64,000 bases of DNA from Gnetum montanum (GCA_015680685.1 MNCI01023875.1:137058-201057); one strand, 5' to 3'. Shown: positions 1-11,665, counted from the first letter of the stretch. Made by a program: numbers and translations. Notes: generated from the sequence alone by a model not told the origin.

Positions 1-2050
1 ACCAGTCTAAGTGGAAAATTCCTAGTTAATCTCCCTAGTTCATCTTCCTAAATATTAAGAAGTGCTTTAAAGAAAATGAGTGAGGGAGGAAGACACTCCC
101 CTTCTTATGCCTAATCAAAAAACTTTGCAAAAGAGGAGGCATAGTGCATTATGCAAATGATACACTTTGTCATGCTCCTACTAATTCTTGGCAGAAGATG
201 ATGAAGGACATAGAAGTGGCTAAGCTACTTGAAGAGGAATGGCTACCACCAACACCTACTAGAGAGATAATAGCAAAGGCCTATGCATCCATTGAGAGCA
301 TGAGGAAAATTCAAGAGAAATTGATGCAACAATAGCAAGGTGAACCAAGTGGTGGGAGATCATCAGTCCACCAATTAGTGTTGAGCCATCTCAACGAAGT
401 CAAAAAAACCATAAGCTGGCTAGAGGAGACTGCCTGTTGTTTTCGATCCAAAGAATGTAGGGGTCCACTAGAACAAATTTGAGTGCCCAAGAGGTTATGG
501 TGTCCATCCCTATGCAAGAAGAGTTTTCTAAAATTTCTAGGAATACTACAACCTTCTTGGTGCACTTGGAGGAGTATGAGGGGGCTACCATCTTGGTGAT
601 GTAGCACCATGTGTAGGAAACATTAGCAGAAGTGATGTTCGACAAAGTGACTAAAGCACTCAACACTCCTACGATGACCATGCCAGATATTGGTGCACTT
701 AACGATGTGTAGGCTTCTATAAGAGTGAGGAGTAGGAGGCTTAGCATAGCCCAACATGAGGAAGTGTTGCATTGACTAGTGGGAACCAAGCAATCACTTT
801 TGGAATTCTTGGATCTTGTAGAAGGGATTATAGTGATCTCGGTAGAACTACTAAAAACCAAGGGCAAGCTCATCATCGCAAAAATATAACTTGAGACAAC
901 CATTACTGAAAACCATCAATTGGCTACCAAGTTTGTAGAACTAAGAGCCCAATTAGCCAATCTTTCCATTCTCAACCAAGCTATCACATAGGATGAAGCT
1001 TTCCTACAGCTTTAGAACCAACTTAAAAGAGGTTGAGAATGCCAAAGAAATGGTAGTCTTTGATGCTTCCTTATCAAAGATTCTTCCCTTCAACATCAAT
1101 AAGAACTTGATGCTATTCCGTAGGGAGAACTTGACCTTGACTAAAGATATTCATTACCTATGTAATGTCAATGAACAAAAAGACCAAATGGTTAAATTTT
1201 TGAGATATCAATAGTAGCAACTTGCCAAAGTGAACATGGACCTAAGGAGGTTGGAAGTAGAGAATAGAAATTTGTCAATGGAGGAACTTCAAACACTTCA
1301 CTAGAAAAAGATCATTGAGGTAGCTTCTTGGAAAAATGATGTCCTAAAATTCAAAAGAGTTAAGAATCATTATAAGGACCAAGTGGGGCTCCTTAAGGAG
1401 GTGAATCAAAAGGAGATTAAATTGGCCAAGGCAAAGATGAATGAGGCACTCCAACAACTCTAGCAAAGAGGCATGTATGGCAACCAATCTTTGATGGTCT
1501 GAATGCCTACAACAAAGTAGACATATACCTAAAGAAGTTGCAGATTGAAGAAATGCCAAAATATATGGAGCTTTCCAACCTTTGTTATGAAAATGTGACA
1601 ATGCTGATAGATGGTAGGCTAAGGTAAAAATTAGAGAAGCAAGTGGCCAAATTGTACCTCCTCTATGAGGTCAAGCTCAAGCACCATAGGATACCAAAGA
1701 GAAACTAAAAATAGCCAATGTTGAGCATGAAGTTCTTAGAAGCCCCCAATTCATAAATCAACGATTGATTGCTGAGAACTTGGCCAAAAGGTTGAATGAT
1801 TACCATGAGCTATAGAACCTCATAAAGATGTTCAATGTGGAATGTTAATAATTTGTAACATGGTTTATCAACATTAAGGAGCTTTTTCCTATAATGCCCT
1901 ATCTGTGGGACATCCCCATACTAGCCTACATTGGTGAAGCCATGTGAACTATGTATGACCCACGGAGCAAGGAGGAGAAGATGAAGGCATTACCAAATAC
2001 TTTTCATTTTCCATTGGAAGTAGATACTGCATTAGGATAGCCTCAACCAT
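1..2050 (+). pseudogene. Decayed coiled-coil extra ORF of LTR element D (3' part)
   Basis: This is the C-terminal part of the extra protein that element C carries at 48678-51470. Near base 96 the frame reads LPFLCLIKKLCKRGGI, which aligns with LPFSYLIRKLCRWAGI in C. Near 1530-1640 it reads YMELSNLCYENVTMLI, against YMELENLRYANLSMLI in C. Near 1860-1990 a W..I...FP..P..W..P motif and a DP..KEEK motif also match. The rest is rich in E, K, L and Q, as in a coiled coil. Many in-frame stops, often TAG, and at least two frame changes show that it is dead. The 5' part of the element lies outside the window. Its role is unknown. The match to C was made by eye but recurs in the same order along the whole length. 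Confidence 0.7.
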
Positions 2051-2350
2051 CACATGTGCTGAAGCTTAATGAAGTCATTCAGTACCCCATGAGCCTTCAC
2101 CTCTTGGCATTGTTTGATCTTATCTTCATCTTTAGCAATCAAAGAATTCTAGATATTAATCTTTGTAAGGGTGTTCAATTTTTCTGTCCAAGAAATCCAT
2201 TTTGTAATTTTTGTAATTCCATATTATTTAACACTCAAAGTCTATCAATTAGAGTTTGTTAGTCAATAATTACATACCTTTCCAATTTGTAAGAAGCTTG
2301 ACCCTACTTTTGGTTACTGGAGGATAATTTTTCACTCAATTGTGGGGATA

Positions 2351-3217
2351 TGATGAATCATTCTATAGGATATGTCGATGTAGCCCCATTGATGCAACTC
2401 CATCAATGCATGGTTTGATGTGTCAATGTAGATGCCCTAATGTAGAAGCTAGTCTTACTTATATAAATGTGTGTACCCACCATGTTTATGGCACATTAAG
2501 TCGATCAAGTATCCAAGTTCTTATAGTTTTTTTCAACCAGAGTTAGAATATTTTTTGAGCACCTGTAGTAGGACTTTAAGGATTTTACAAATCTTTATTT
2601 GATCATTAATGTACTTGAACACCTTAATGTGACAATAATAAAGATGAGATTCTTGGAATTCCTTACAGCACTTAGGAGAGTTTAATGTTTTCATTCATGT
2701 ACTTTATTACTTATGCATTTTACATTCATGTCCTTAGTTATTTAATACATTTAATAATAATACATAAGTATGATCACCTTGAACATACCATTAATTCTTG
2801 ATAATCCTAGTGGTATTATCACTTAGTTTTCCCAACAACCTAACACTTGGTAACCAAGTAGCATTTATAATGACTTCAAGATGTGCATGGAAGGTGGGCC
2901 CTAATGCTTATGTTAGGATAGTTAGATTAAGACATTAGATAGTTAATTAGTTATTTTAAAATTAAGTACCTTTGTTTTACATTTAGATTAAATCAAATAA
3001 AATATAAAATATACATAAAAATCATGTGCCTTGGTTTACACTTAACCATACAAGTGAACTTACACAAGTGAAGCCAAGAAGACAACGATCACATTTCTAA
3101 GTCATTATCTTTACCCATTAGTGCATTTAGGGGCTAAGTCCACAAAATTCAACCAAACTGCTAGTGCAATGCTTGTGATTCATATGGTTGGGTGTAGGGA
3201 CTACTTACTACTCATCA
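2351..3217 (+). repeat. 3' LTR of element D (TGATG...CATCA family)
   Basis: The LTR starts TGATGAATCA directly after a polypurine tract (tgtggggata) and ends actCATCA. The U3 is short and rich in cattgatg/catcaatg palindromic motifs. A TATA box (ttatataaat) lies near 2459 and an aataaag polyadenylation signal near 2636. The end (gtgtaggga...ctcatca) matches the LTR ends of elements A and C and of the solo LTRs at 39-41 kb. The 5' LTR is outside the window, so the TSD cannot be tested. Confidence 0.85.
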
Positions 3218-3670
3218 ATAATGAAACAATGCTAGGAGTCATTAAAGAGATAAGGTTTTCTATCCTTGTATTCTTGCTAGCAATTATTTCCAATTATAAA
3301 TCTTTTATATCTTTAATTATTGAATGTTAAAATTCATATCATTGAAAGTTTTTATTTTATTAGATATTATGATTAATCATGCTTAATTCATTCTATATTA
3401 TGCAATTATGATTATAGAACCTCATTACTATTTAGACTATACCCTTTGTTATTCATCTTCAAAATGGAACTTTAATTCTTTTCTAGTTAGTTCTACATAC
3501 TTTTATAAGTATCATCTTAATCAAGTACTTTAAGTTCATGTCATATTAATACTCTAACCATACTAATGTTTTTGAGATGTTAAAAACATAGGATTTGACC
3601 ATTGGTTTATCCAGACTCAAGTTATAATGCTTGTTTTATGTTTCTTTGGTTGGCCAAATGTTAAGTTTGT
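3218..3670. other. Unannotated AT-rich stretch
   Basis: Flank of element D. I see no long ORF, motif or match to another part of the window. Confidence 0.4.
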
Positions 3671-3676
3671 GGTTTG

Positions 3677-3830
3677 ATACATGTCCAATACATGTGTGAA
3701 GTTTGTAAAAATAGGTACATGCATGTTGACATACATGTAGGGGCACATGTTAAACATACAAAAAAAAGACACATGTGTTTTGATGCATAGGACATGTGTT
3801 TCTTTGCATGAAAATGCAAAAAAATATAAA
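3677..3830 (+). promoter_or_regulatory. ACATGT palindrome array upstream of a TATA box
   Basis: Six exact ACATGT hexamers and one ACATGCATGT lie within about 130 bp. They are followed by a TATA-like aaatataaatagc near 3822. The arrangement copies the short palindrome-rich U3 regions of the LTRs in this window, so this is probably U3 of another, degraded LTR. I could not find its ends. Confidence 0.4.
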
Positions 3831-3928
3831 TAGCTAACCCCCTTTCATTGTATAATACTTTGATAATGGTACACCCAAGCCATGTAATATGAAGAGGAAA
3901 ATGATGAATGAGGCTAGTATAGGATGTT

Positions 3929-3998
3929 GGTATTAGGCTTTGAACCTAGTACCTTTTGATTCATGGTAGTGTAAGCTAACCATCTAGCCAATGATCCA
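3929..3998 (-). repeat. tRNA-like relic, probably SINE head
   Basis: Read on the minus strand, TGGCTAGATGG resembles the pol III A box and GGTTCAAAGCC fits the B box (GGTTCRANNCC). They are about 30 nt apart, as in tRNA. The anticodon arm does not fold cleanly, so this is a tRNA-derived repeat or pseudogene, not a working tRNA. Confidence 0.4.
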
Positions 3999-4542
3999 TG
4001 CTTAAGATTATTGCAAAAATATAGAAAGAGAAAGAAAGGAGGTTATGAAATTTTTAAGGAAAGGAAATAAAAATGATTTCGGAAGTTTAATGTTTTATAG
4101 AAATTTTATAAGAAAACTTATATACTTTTGATAGTCATGTTGTTGCCCTCTTTTGAGCATTCTATTTTGTAGTGTTTTTCAAACCAACAATAAATCATTA
4201 GCTTAATGATTAGTTGTTGCATTGGAATTTTTGTAAATCGAGTTAAGCTAGGATAACTTTTACCTTAACCTTTACTTTTATAGAAAAATGAACTATTTGA
4301 TAAGCAATTTTTTCAAATTTTGAGGTGATCCAACTTGAATCCCTAATTTTTTTCTAATTTTTCTAACCAACTCAATATATTCTTGACTTTTTAAACACTA
4401 CTATTTGGTAAGAAGACTTTTTAAATATTTCTTATTATGTTATCACCCTATTTTATTGAGAATTTTATACACTTACTTTTTACTATTGACTCTATGTTTA
4501 GTTATTTTTATTATTAAGCATAAATTTCATCATGTTTATATC

Positions 4543-6000
4543 TGTTGGCGACCAATTTAGGTGCTTGTTGGTCTCTGGCAACACCAAGGCTCAGATACCT
4601 CCAAATAAACTCAGTAGTTAATGTGAGTATGTGCGTGTGTTGTTGTGGTATGCGGTTATGAAATATGAAATGATTGCATTGTGTGTAAACTACAAATGAC
4701 TTATCTTAAAGAGATTCAACCAACTTTGCCAAGTACTGTGATTTGTTGAGAGTTCATATTTTGTTCAATTGCCTAGTCTACGTAGTCCTTATAATACCTA
4801 CTTGTAACAAATAAAATTTTGCAAAAAAATTTGAGCACAATTCTACGAATCTACTTCTAATTTTCCCAAGAGAAAGAGATAGTTCCACAAGAAAACTAGA
4901 AATAGAGTAAGATTCGATGGAAATAGACAGAAAAGAAAGTAGATTTGTGTGGACCTCAAATATTTAAACAAGGTAAAATGATATGAGTAAACACTTTGCA
5001 ATAAATCTATCTCAAATTCAACATCTACGAATTGTTCAAACTTCCAAGGCTCAAATAAGCAATTTCTTCAACAAAATCCTAATATGTTACCAAAAAATTG
5101 CTGCGTAAACTATCACGTACGAGACTCCATTTTGGCCAGATAATGGATGTCAACAATTGCATTCAACAAAACCTTCAAAAGACTTGACAATATCTAATTG
5201 AAATACCATGGAGATTCACATTAAAGATAAAGAGAAGCTATTCTGGTCCCATCAAAATACCAAAGATTTTCTGAACCCTCTTGACTATTGAATCGTTCAA
5301 GGGCATGACTACAAGCAGAGGTTCTCTTACAACAATCCCAATAGAAGTTCTTATACGTTGCACAATAATCAAATTCACTACTAAAATTCTCTTAAGGCTT
5401 TCAAACACAAGCACTTCTATGGAAAAATTTTAACAGAAATTCTCTATTGGGCAACAAGAACAATAAGAGCAATCTAAAAATCCCAAAATTACTCACCAAG
5501 GATTATACTATCTAAACCACTAGCTAGACAATATAAACAAAATAAAAATAAAACATAACTCATAGGACTATGACAAACAAGCTAAAATATTTTCTTTAGC
5601 AAGCCATATTAGAAGCAATCGTTCACAATGTTCTTCTCCCAAGACTCAAAGTGTGTCTCCAAGTGAGAGCCCAAGTATTCCCCAAGTGTGGTATCAATGT
5701 CCTCTTCTTCCCCCCCACCCTAAAGCCTTTTTATAAGGTTCAGAAGGTAGGTATGTAATTTACAAAATATCTTGGGTGGTTATAACCACCATAGAGATTA
5801 AAAAGCTACGGGTGACAAGTGTCCTCATTTAGTTGTCAAGTGTCGTCATTTAGTTGCCAAGTGGTCACCATGGAGATAAAAAGGTTGTAGTTGACAAGTA
5901 GCCCATTTAGTTGACAAGTGGCCATTGTGGAGATAAAGAGGTTGTAGTTGACAAGTGGCCTTTGTATAAAAGCTATGGTGGCCAAGTTTCTATCCAATAA
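4543..6000 (-). repeat. Solo LTR F1 (family F), minus strand
   Basis: This aligns at high identity with 13774-15203 over more than 1 kb, both beginning tgttgg(c/t)gacc. On the minus strand a TATA box (ttataaaaaggc, about 5725-5737) points toward the left end. The left end in LTR sense closes with CCAACA, giving TG...CA-type ends. No coding sequence is visible between the ends, so both copies are best read as solo LTRs. The right boundary of this copy is approximate and I did not find a TSD. Confidence 0.6.
5795..5960 (-). repeat. Tandem repeats in U3 of F1
   Basis: Imperfect direct repeats of about 20 bp (catttagttgtcaagtg) are nested in units of about 55 bp (gagataaaaaggttgtag...gacaagtggcc). 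They lie upstream of the minus-strand TATA box, where LTR enhancers usually sit. Copy F2 has a shorter, diverged array. Confidence 0.5.
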
Positions 6001-6450
6001 AATCCCTATTTCTTTTTAATGATAACCTTTCCCTTGTTCTTTATATACATATAGATTATTATTAAAACTTAAATATATATATATATTATGTTATAACTTT
6101 GGGCATGGCATCGATTAATAAAACCTTTTTCTTTTTAAAATAAAATTAGGGTCAATACAAGGACGATGATTTGATATTGTGCCGTGTGCTTCTTCTCCCT
6201 CTTTTATCTCCAACAACCATAGACGTTCCCGAATCCTTCACTGCTACAGTCTTACAGGCATGCTTCCATCCACCATGATTGTTGTTGATGTCGTTGTTGT
6301 TGTCTAGATTTTGATTCTGACTCAAAACCCTACAAACCCTAACCACCAGCTACCTACGCTTGGTCCTGCTGCTACTCCTGCCGCTGATGCTGTGATACAT
6401 CATCATCCATTATCAGTCTATCTGTTGTCACGATATTCTTTGTAATCCCT
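6001..6450. other. Flank of helicase fragment with TTG/CAA repeats
   Basis: A short (AT)n tract lies near 6075 and a gttgttgatgtcgttgtt run near 6278-6304. The minus strand stays loosely open here and may be intron or 3' part of the adjacent helicase fragment. I recognise no domain. Confidence 0.3.
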
Positions 6451-6903
6451 CTAATGTCGATGAATCCCTGCAAACGCACTGCATGTTGGCTCACTGTGGC
6501 TGCCTGTGCATTCCAGTATCTTTTTTGTGGCATGGACTACGATGCGGTTGGCGTCAGAGGCGAAGGCTAATCCCTTTGTTGCTGAAGAATCTGTTGTGAT
6601 TGTTATCGCTGATGTTGCTGTTGCTGCAGAATCTGCAAAAGGGCGGGTGGTGTGGTGGCCTTTCCATGCAAGCGAAGCACAGAGTAGAGAGAGGGACTTT
6701 CCAGTTTTGGTGGGAGACTCGAGCAAAGCATTGTAGTGGCCATGGCGGTGAGCATTCTCCCAAGCGGCGATGACCTTACCCATGTATGTGAGTTGGCAGC
6801 CGTAGGCCTTGTAAGGGAACTTCATGCCAATGCCGCCAATTTTGTAGCATTCTTGCAGCTTTCACTTCTTCGCAAGCATTTCGATATCTTTGTCCACCGC
6901 CAT
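6451..6903 (-). pseudogene. FANCJ/RTEL1-type DNA helicase, N-terminal fragment
   Basis: From an ATG at 6903 the minus strand reads MAVDKDIEMLAKK, a stop, then KIGGIGMKFPYKAYGCQL and a Walker A region ESPTKTGKSLSLLC. Plant FANCJ (BRIP1-like) XPD-family helicases begin with the same order: FPYK.YG.QL, an N..RDGH..ALLE-like stretch, then SPTGTGKSLSLLC and LAW. These enzymes unwind DNA in interstrand crosslink repair. Two defects are visible: an in-frame TGA at codon 14, and lysine in place of the first glycine of GTGK. After LAW the sequence no longer follows the family, so only the start of the first helicase exon is present. It is a dead fragment copied or duplicated from a host gene. FANCJ fits better than RTEL1, but I cannot separate them with certainty. 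Confidence 0.7.
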
Positions 6904-7387
6904 GAAAGGTGTTGAATCAGATTTGATGTGCTACGTCCTCCTGCCACTAGCAACAGTGGCAGCTGTTACCGCTGATGGATGCCACTATAGTGCACAGATG
7001 AGGCGCTAGCGGCCTTGCCATGGAACATATTAGACTGACCAATTGAGACTCTTTGCAGGGCTGATGAGAATGCCTTTTAGTTTTTCTTAACTCATAAAAA
7101 TTGAATCATTGAATATTGCAAAACTGATCTTAACAACAGTGCCCATGAAATACCAGGGACTGACAGTTTAATCAGTGAAGGCCTCCTTCATATTTCTATT
7201 GCTCAATCTCATTCTTCCCCACCTATCTAGGGATAAGTCATAATGCTCTCTTTTCTAGTTTTATCTCATGCATAGCAACAACATCAACCCCAGGTTTTTA
7301 AATTTGAGACTTTTCCAATGGTTTTAAAACATATTTTTTTGTTTATGCAGTTGTTTTAAATATTGCCTTTTGCCAGTATCTTCTTTT
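6904..7387. other. Unannotated stretch between helicase fragment and Copia LTR
   Basis: GC-richer up to about 7080, as in gene-flanking sequence, then AT-rich. No coding signal recognised. Confidence 0.3.
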
Positions 7388-8519
7388 GTTGTTCCATGAA
7401 ATGGCCAAATGTTTCCAACAATATCATATTGGAATCATTTTGTATAGAAACTATATTGAAATTCTAACAAAGTTATTCCATGAATTTTTGATGAACTTTA
7501 ATTTTCTAAGATATGTATGTGGAAACTCTACCAAACTTGCCTTTTAAATATTTTATGATTATTTTGCATTACTCCTTAGATTGATTAGAGTGGTAAGAGT
7601 GGTGGATTAATTAAACCAATCAAAATTTGTAAATTGGAGTTCCTTTCTTTGAAAATTATGTAGATTGCAAGTTGACCACAACTAGTGGTGGTAGTTGTCA
7701 TGGAAAATATTGGATGATTATAATTCTTAGTGATAGTTGTGGCAAAAAATTGGGTACAACTTGAGAATTTCATGAGTTTAGTGTGCTCATAGCTACATCA
7801 CAATTTCCAACAAAACACAAATTTAAATTTCATGAATCATAGTGGAGGTTTTAAACAATTGTGAGGGAGTTGTAACTCATGAAATGAATAGCATATTTTG
7901 GATTGTGAATGCATTAGATGCAAATTGATGTGATTCTTGAAATCTAACGCTTCAAACTTTCTTGTGCAATAATGGTAATATTAGGGAAACACATAGAAAT
8001 TAGTAAAAATGACAATTGAAAGAAAATTTCAAGTTTACAAATATTTGATACCTTAACTTGAATTGATGCTTCAATGATGGTTTAATGCTTTGGTATATTT
8101 TGGCACTTTAGTTGTACCTTAGGAGGGATAATGATGCTTCAAAGAGAGTTTTAGCAAAGTTTAAATACTTCAAATTTGAATAGAAATGAAGAAAACATTA
8201 TAAATCTTTATAGAATTGTCTTGGGGTAGATCTATGATGAAGAAAGAAGGCTTGCTTCCTATGAAATGAGCATGAAAACACATATTATCCATCCTTATTA
8301 AAATTTAATTTAATAAAAGAAATTTAGAATAACCCTTGGACTTCTCATTTAATGAAAAATAAGGGATTAGAGTTTTAATATATCTTTATGTGATAGTTAC
8401 ATAAAAAATCCACATGATGAACTAATTTAATATGGAATACATGACATTAAATCAAGAAAGTAAACATGTCTTCATACTTGAGTGATGTGGATGATGAAAA
8501 TTTTATAGCATCTCCAACA
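7388..8519 (-). repeat. 3' LTR of Copia element G, minus strand (left end uncertain)
   Basis: On the minus strand a purine-rich ttaaaggatgaaa is followed by TGTTGGAGATGC at 8519, a typical PPT-LTR junction. It lies directly downstream of the RNase H end of a Copia polyprotein. The left end is placed at tgttg (7388), which would close the LTR with CAACA. That end was chosen by terminal symmetry only. Confidence 0.5.
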
Positions 8520-8790
8520 TTTCATCCTTTAACATAGAATTTGAGTGTTGGAACATCATGTTAAATACCATGTTTAATTAATCTTCATCTTCAATAGTTT
8601 AAATGATGTCAATTTTGTTGTTTAAGTATGAAACTTGAATGGTGGTAGGCTATTGGTTATTACATCTACTAGTTGGTCATTTGAATCAATATGTTTGGGC
8701 TTCATCACCCCATACTTTACTTCTCACTTAACAAAAATGTACTGGATATTTAACTTGTTCATATAGTACATGTTTACCAAAGATCATTAT
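8520..8790 (-). pseudogene. Copia element G: C-terminal end of RNase H
   Basis: This continues, across the J insertion, the RNase H domain at 9974 onward. The minus strand reads KHVLYEQVKYPVHF, corresponding to the N.V.H.RTKHI..R.HF stretch of Copia RNase H. It then gives ...PKHIDSNDQLVDVITNSLPP, corresponding to the ...QLADIFTK.LP end motif. Frameshifts and stops are present. The polypurine tract and LTR follow at once, which fixes this as the 3' end of the element. Confidence 0.65.
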
Positions 8791-9114
8791 TGTTGATGTA
8801 TCGACCTTGCCCATGCTAGGCATAGGGCCATAATCAACACATGTGTGTATCATTATTCATTATGGTAGTCCTAAGCATTACGGGAGCTACATAATGGCCC
8901 AGGTGGTGGATGTAACCATTGTAATAATGTCAAACGTGGTGGGAGTTATGTCTAGGTGGTGCTAGGAGTTACATGTGGTGGTGGCATGACCAACGTGGGA
9001 CATGGACATTTAAATACCCAGACTAGTGGCTATAAATTAGGGGGGAGTGAAGGAGAAAAGGGAGAAGACAAGAGGGGCCTCCCCCTCTCCCACCAATAGG
9101 CAACATCTATGAAT

Positions 9115-9220
9115 TGGCAAACCTCTCTCTCACATTGAGGGCCAACCTCTCTCTCATTAGGGGCCAACCTCTCTCTCATTAGAGGCCAATCTCTCTCTCA
9201 CATTGGGGGCCAGCCTCTCC
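9115..9220 (+). repeat. Minisatellite in LTR J
   Basis: Four to five imperfect units of about 24 bp with the core ggccaacctctctctcatta. Confidence 0.8.
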
Positions 9221-9412
9221 TCTCTTCAGTGGTATCTATGGAAGAAAAAATAGTGCATGTGCTAGGAAATAGAGGTTGTGAACAATGTGTCTATAGCATG
9301 TAGAGTAGATAGCGAGTAGTAGCACATCTTTGCACAACGAGGTTTTTGTCCTTGCTACCACAAAGGACTTTTGCTTGGTAGCAATAGCAAATGGTAGTAG
9401 TTGGTAGCAGGA

Positions 9413-9468
9413 TCTCTCTCTCTCTCTCTCTCTCTCCCTCCCTCCCTCCCTCCCTCCCTCCCTCTCTC
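9413..9468. repeat. (TC)n-(TCCC)n microsatellite
   Basis: A TC run of about 12 units passes into about eight TCCC units inside LTR J. It creates spurious open frames on both strands. Confidence 0.95.
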
Positions 9469-9973
9469 TACAAATCTGAACTGATGACTCCAACAAGGTT
9501 CTCTTTTTTTTCTCTCTTTAGCAATGGTGAAGCTGCAACACGTGACCTTCCTATGTTTTTTGCCACCAACGACAGGTTGCGTGGTAGGCGACAGCAAGGC
9601 ATGTGGTGATGGAACAACAAAAACACTCTCTCTCTCCCCCTCTCCTAGTGGCTACGAGTAGCATCAACTATGGTAGCATCTACAATAACAAGATAGCAAA
9701 AATCGATGACAATAATAGGGACCAAGGAAAAGCTTAATTTTTTTTTAGTTATATATTGTGTTTTTATAAAGTCTTAAATTTCAAGACAGTTGTTGAATTT
9801 GAATTTTCCCAAGTTTTTAGTTTGATTTTTTTTTGTTTTGAAACATCACATGGCCCTCTCCAGCTGAGACTATTCCTAGGTTTCCATACCCATCTAGGAG
9901 GCACCCTAGGTAATAGTTTCCTCAAACAAGTTTCTCCCTAGGTGTTGGTGTGACCAAAATTTATGCATCAACA

Positions 9974-10832
9974 ATTATAGTAATGATGTTGTCACATAGC
10001 AATTCAATTGAAAGTTTAATATCAAATTCTATTTTTTTAAATAAAATTTTCAACTAAAAAATATATTTTATATAGTATACCATGATAATGAATTCAACTA
10101 CATATGAAGATAAGCTGATGGCACTTTGATTATTTTATTTTTAGTAAATTGAATTTGGTCCATGGAAAATGATAGTTCCTAAAGTTGAATCTTTGTCATC
10201 TTGATCACCTCCATATTCAACATTAGAGTAAGTATAAAATTTGCTATCTTCTTTTACCAAGTACAACCAATGATCAATGGTTGTCTTGATGTATCCTAAT
10301 ACCTATCTTACCACATTTAAGTGGGATCTTAATTCTTCCAGGAATGATATAGCAAATTCTAAATTAGTTCTGGTTGGAAAAGGAACCTCAACAAACAAAT
10401 GATGCTTTTATAATAACTTGTAATAACAAATGAAGCTTGGTATTTTCTTTTGAGTTTGATATTTTGATATAGAAGAGAATTTGTTGATTTTTATTTTTCC
10501 AGGTCATACTTTTCTATAACAATATTTGCAAATTTAGTTTGATGAATTTTGAACCCTTCTTCAACATGATCAATTTGGATTTCAAGAAAATATTTGAATA
10601 GCCATGTATCTTTCATTTCAAATTGTCTTCATGTCTTTTTTAAAAAACTTCTATAATATTTTTTAGTCATTCTTATGAATATTAATGCATTAACATAAAG
10701 TAGAATCATGATGAGATCATTTTCAATATATTTATGATATAGAATAACCTTACAAGGGTAAGATTTGTAACCTTAAAATCATGTTCTTGGTGCTTGTTTT
10801 AAGCCATACAGTGCATTATTTAATTTACATAC
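9974..10832 (-). pseudogene. Copia element G: RNase H and reverse transcriptase fragments
   Basis: The minus strand encodes the 3' half of a Copia pol. At its upstream end (10832 downward) it reads VCKLNNALYGLKQAPRT, the conserved reverse transcriptase box. Further on, YIKTTIDHWLYLV and YTYSNVEYGGDQDDKDST match the RNase H region (RYLKGT.D.GL.Y ... Y.DSDWAGD.DDRKSTSG). Next to the J insertion it gives IELLCDN, the P..LYCDN motif. Stops and frame changes make it dead. The VC codons are split by element A, whose TSD catac (gtatg on this strand) duplicates exactly these bases. The rest of the domain continues at 21168. The loss of D residues at the active site also argues against function. Confidence 0.75.
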
Positions 10833-11665
10833 TGATGGAACACGATATCGCATGGGCCGCGATAACGCGTACACGATATCGCATCCTCCCCCGTGATATC
10901 ACGTACGCGATATCGCAGTGTGCCATCATATCTATAAATAAGAGGCGGATCTCCCTTATTTCATCATCCTAGGCTAGACAGTAGGGAAACTCTGGTAGAT
11001 TGATAACTCCAGAGATAGAATATTTCCCATGTGCCTGTAGTAGGAGTCCTGAATTGAACAGATCTTTATTCGAGCAAACATTGTACCCGAACACAAGTTT
11101 GTGTATGGCAATAAAGATGAGCTTCTTGGATAAACCTTGCAGTGCATGGAATAGGCTAATTAGGATTTTATTTATTGTTATTTATTATCTGTTATTTACA
11201 TGCTTTATTAGTTATTTACTTCTTTCCCTCTCAACCATTCTCTCCTAGTTAAGTGCCTCAGTATGACTGCTTCGAGCACGTGCGTTACGCGTGGTGATCC
11301 TAGCAACGATTAGCGTTTGGTAAACATGGTTGCATTGGTTTAGGGTGTGAATGGTAAGTGGGAACGGATGCTAACGCTAGGTTAATTTAGACTTAGTTCA
11401 TTATTTAGAGTTAGTTGATTAGTCTCTCAATCCTTTACCTCAATAGCATAGGAGATAAAACATAAAAAGACTATAAAAATCATATACCTCAAACTTACTT
11501 AACCATACACCGTGACAAATACAAGTAAGTCTGGGAAGACAACGAATAATTAACCTTAAATGTTCCATGAGATGTGTAGGCACTTAGTCTGTGGAGTTCG
11601 ATCGGATCGCATGTGTTATGCTCGTATTCGTATGGTTGAGTGTAGGGGTACCTCGCCACTCCTCA
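10833..11665 (+). repeat. 5' LTR of element A
   Basis: It starts TGATGGAACACGATATCGC. U3 is only about 100 bp and consists almost entirely of GATATC-centred palindromes. A TATA box (tctataaataag) lies near 10928 and aataaag near 11110. It ends gccactCCTCA, where other copies have CATCA. Confidence 0.85.

Larger units (their letters stand above)
8791..9973 (+). repeat. Solo LTR J with TSD attat
   Basis: The ends are TGTTGATGTAT...ATGCATCAACA, an 11-bp terminal inverted repeat with one mismatch. Direct copies of attat flank it at 8786-8790 and 9974-9978. A TATA box (ctataaatta, about 9031) sets plus orientation. It has no ORF of its own; open frames here come from the simple repeats. It interrupts the Copia RNase H domain, which reads on from one flank to the other, so the insertion is secure. 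Confidence 0.85.

Noticed and set aside
144-335. A small stand-alone gene
   Set aside because: Its frame continues upstream and downstream as the decayed coiled-coil ORF of element D; the ATG is internal.
3929-3998. A genuine tRNA gene
   Set aside because: A- and B-box-like motifs exist, but the anticodon arm and acceptor stem do not pair, so it is kept only as a SINE-like relic.
9236-9609. Open frames on both strands rich in R/E/G or S/L/P
   Set aside because: They are translations of the TC/TCCC microsatellite inside LTR J.
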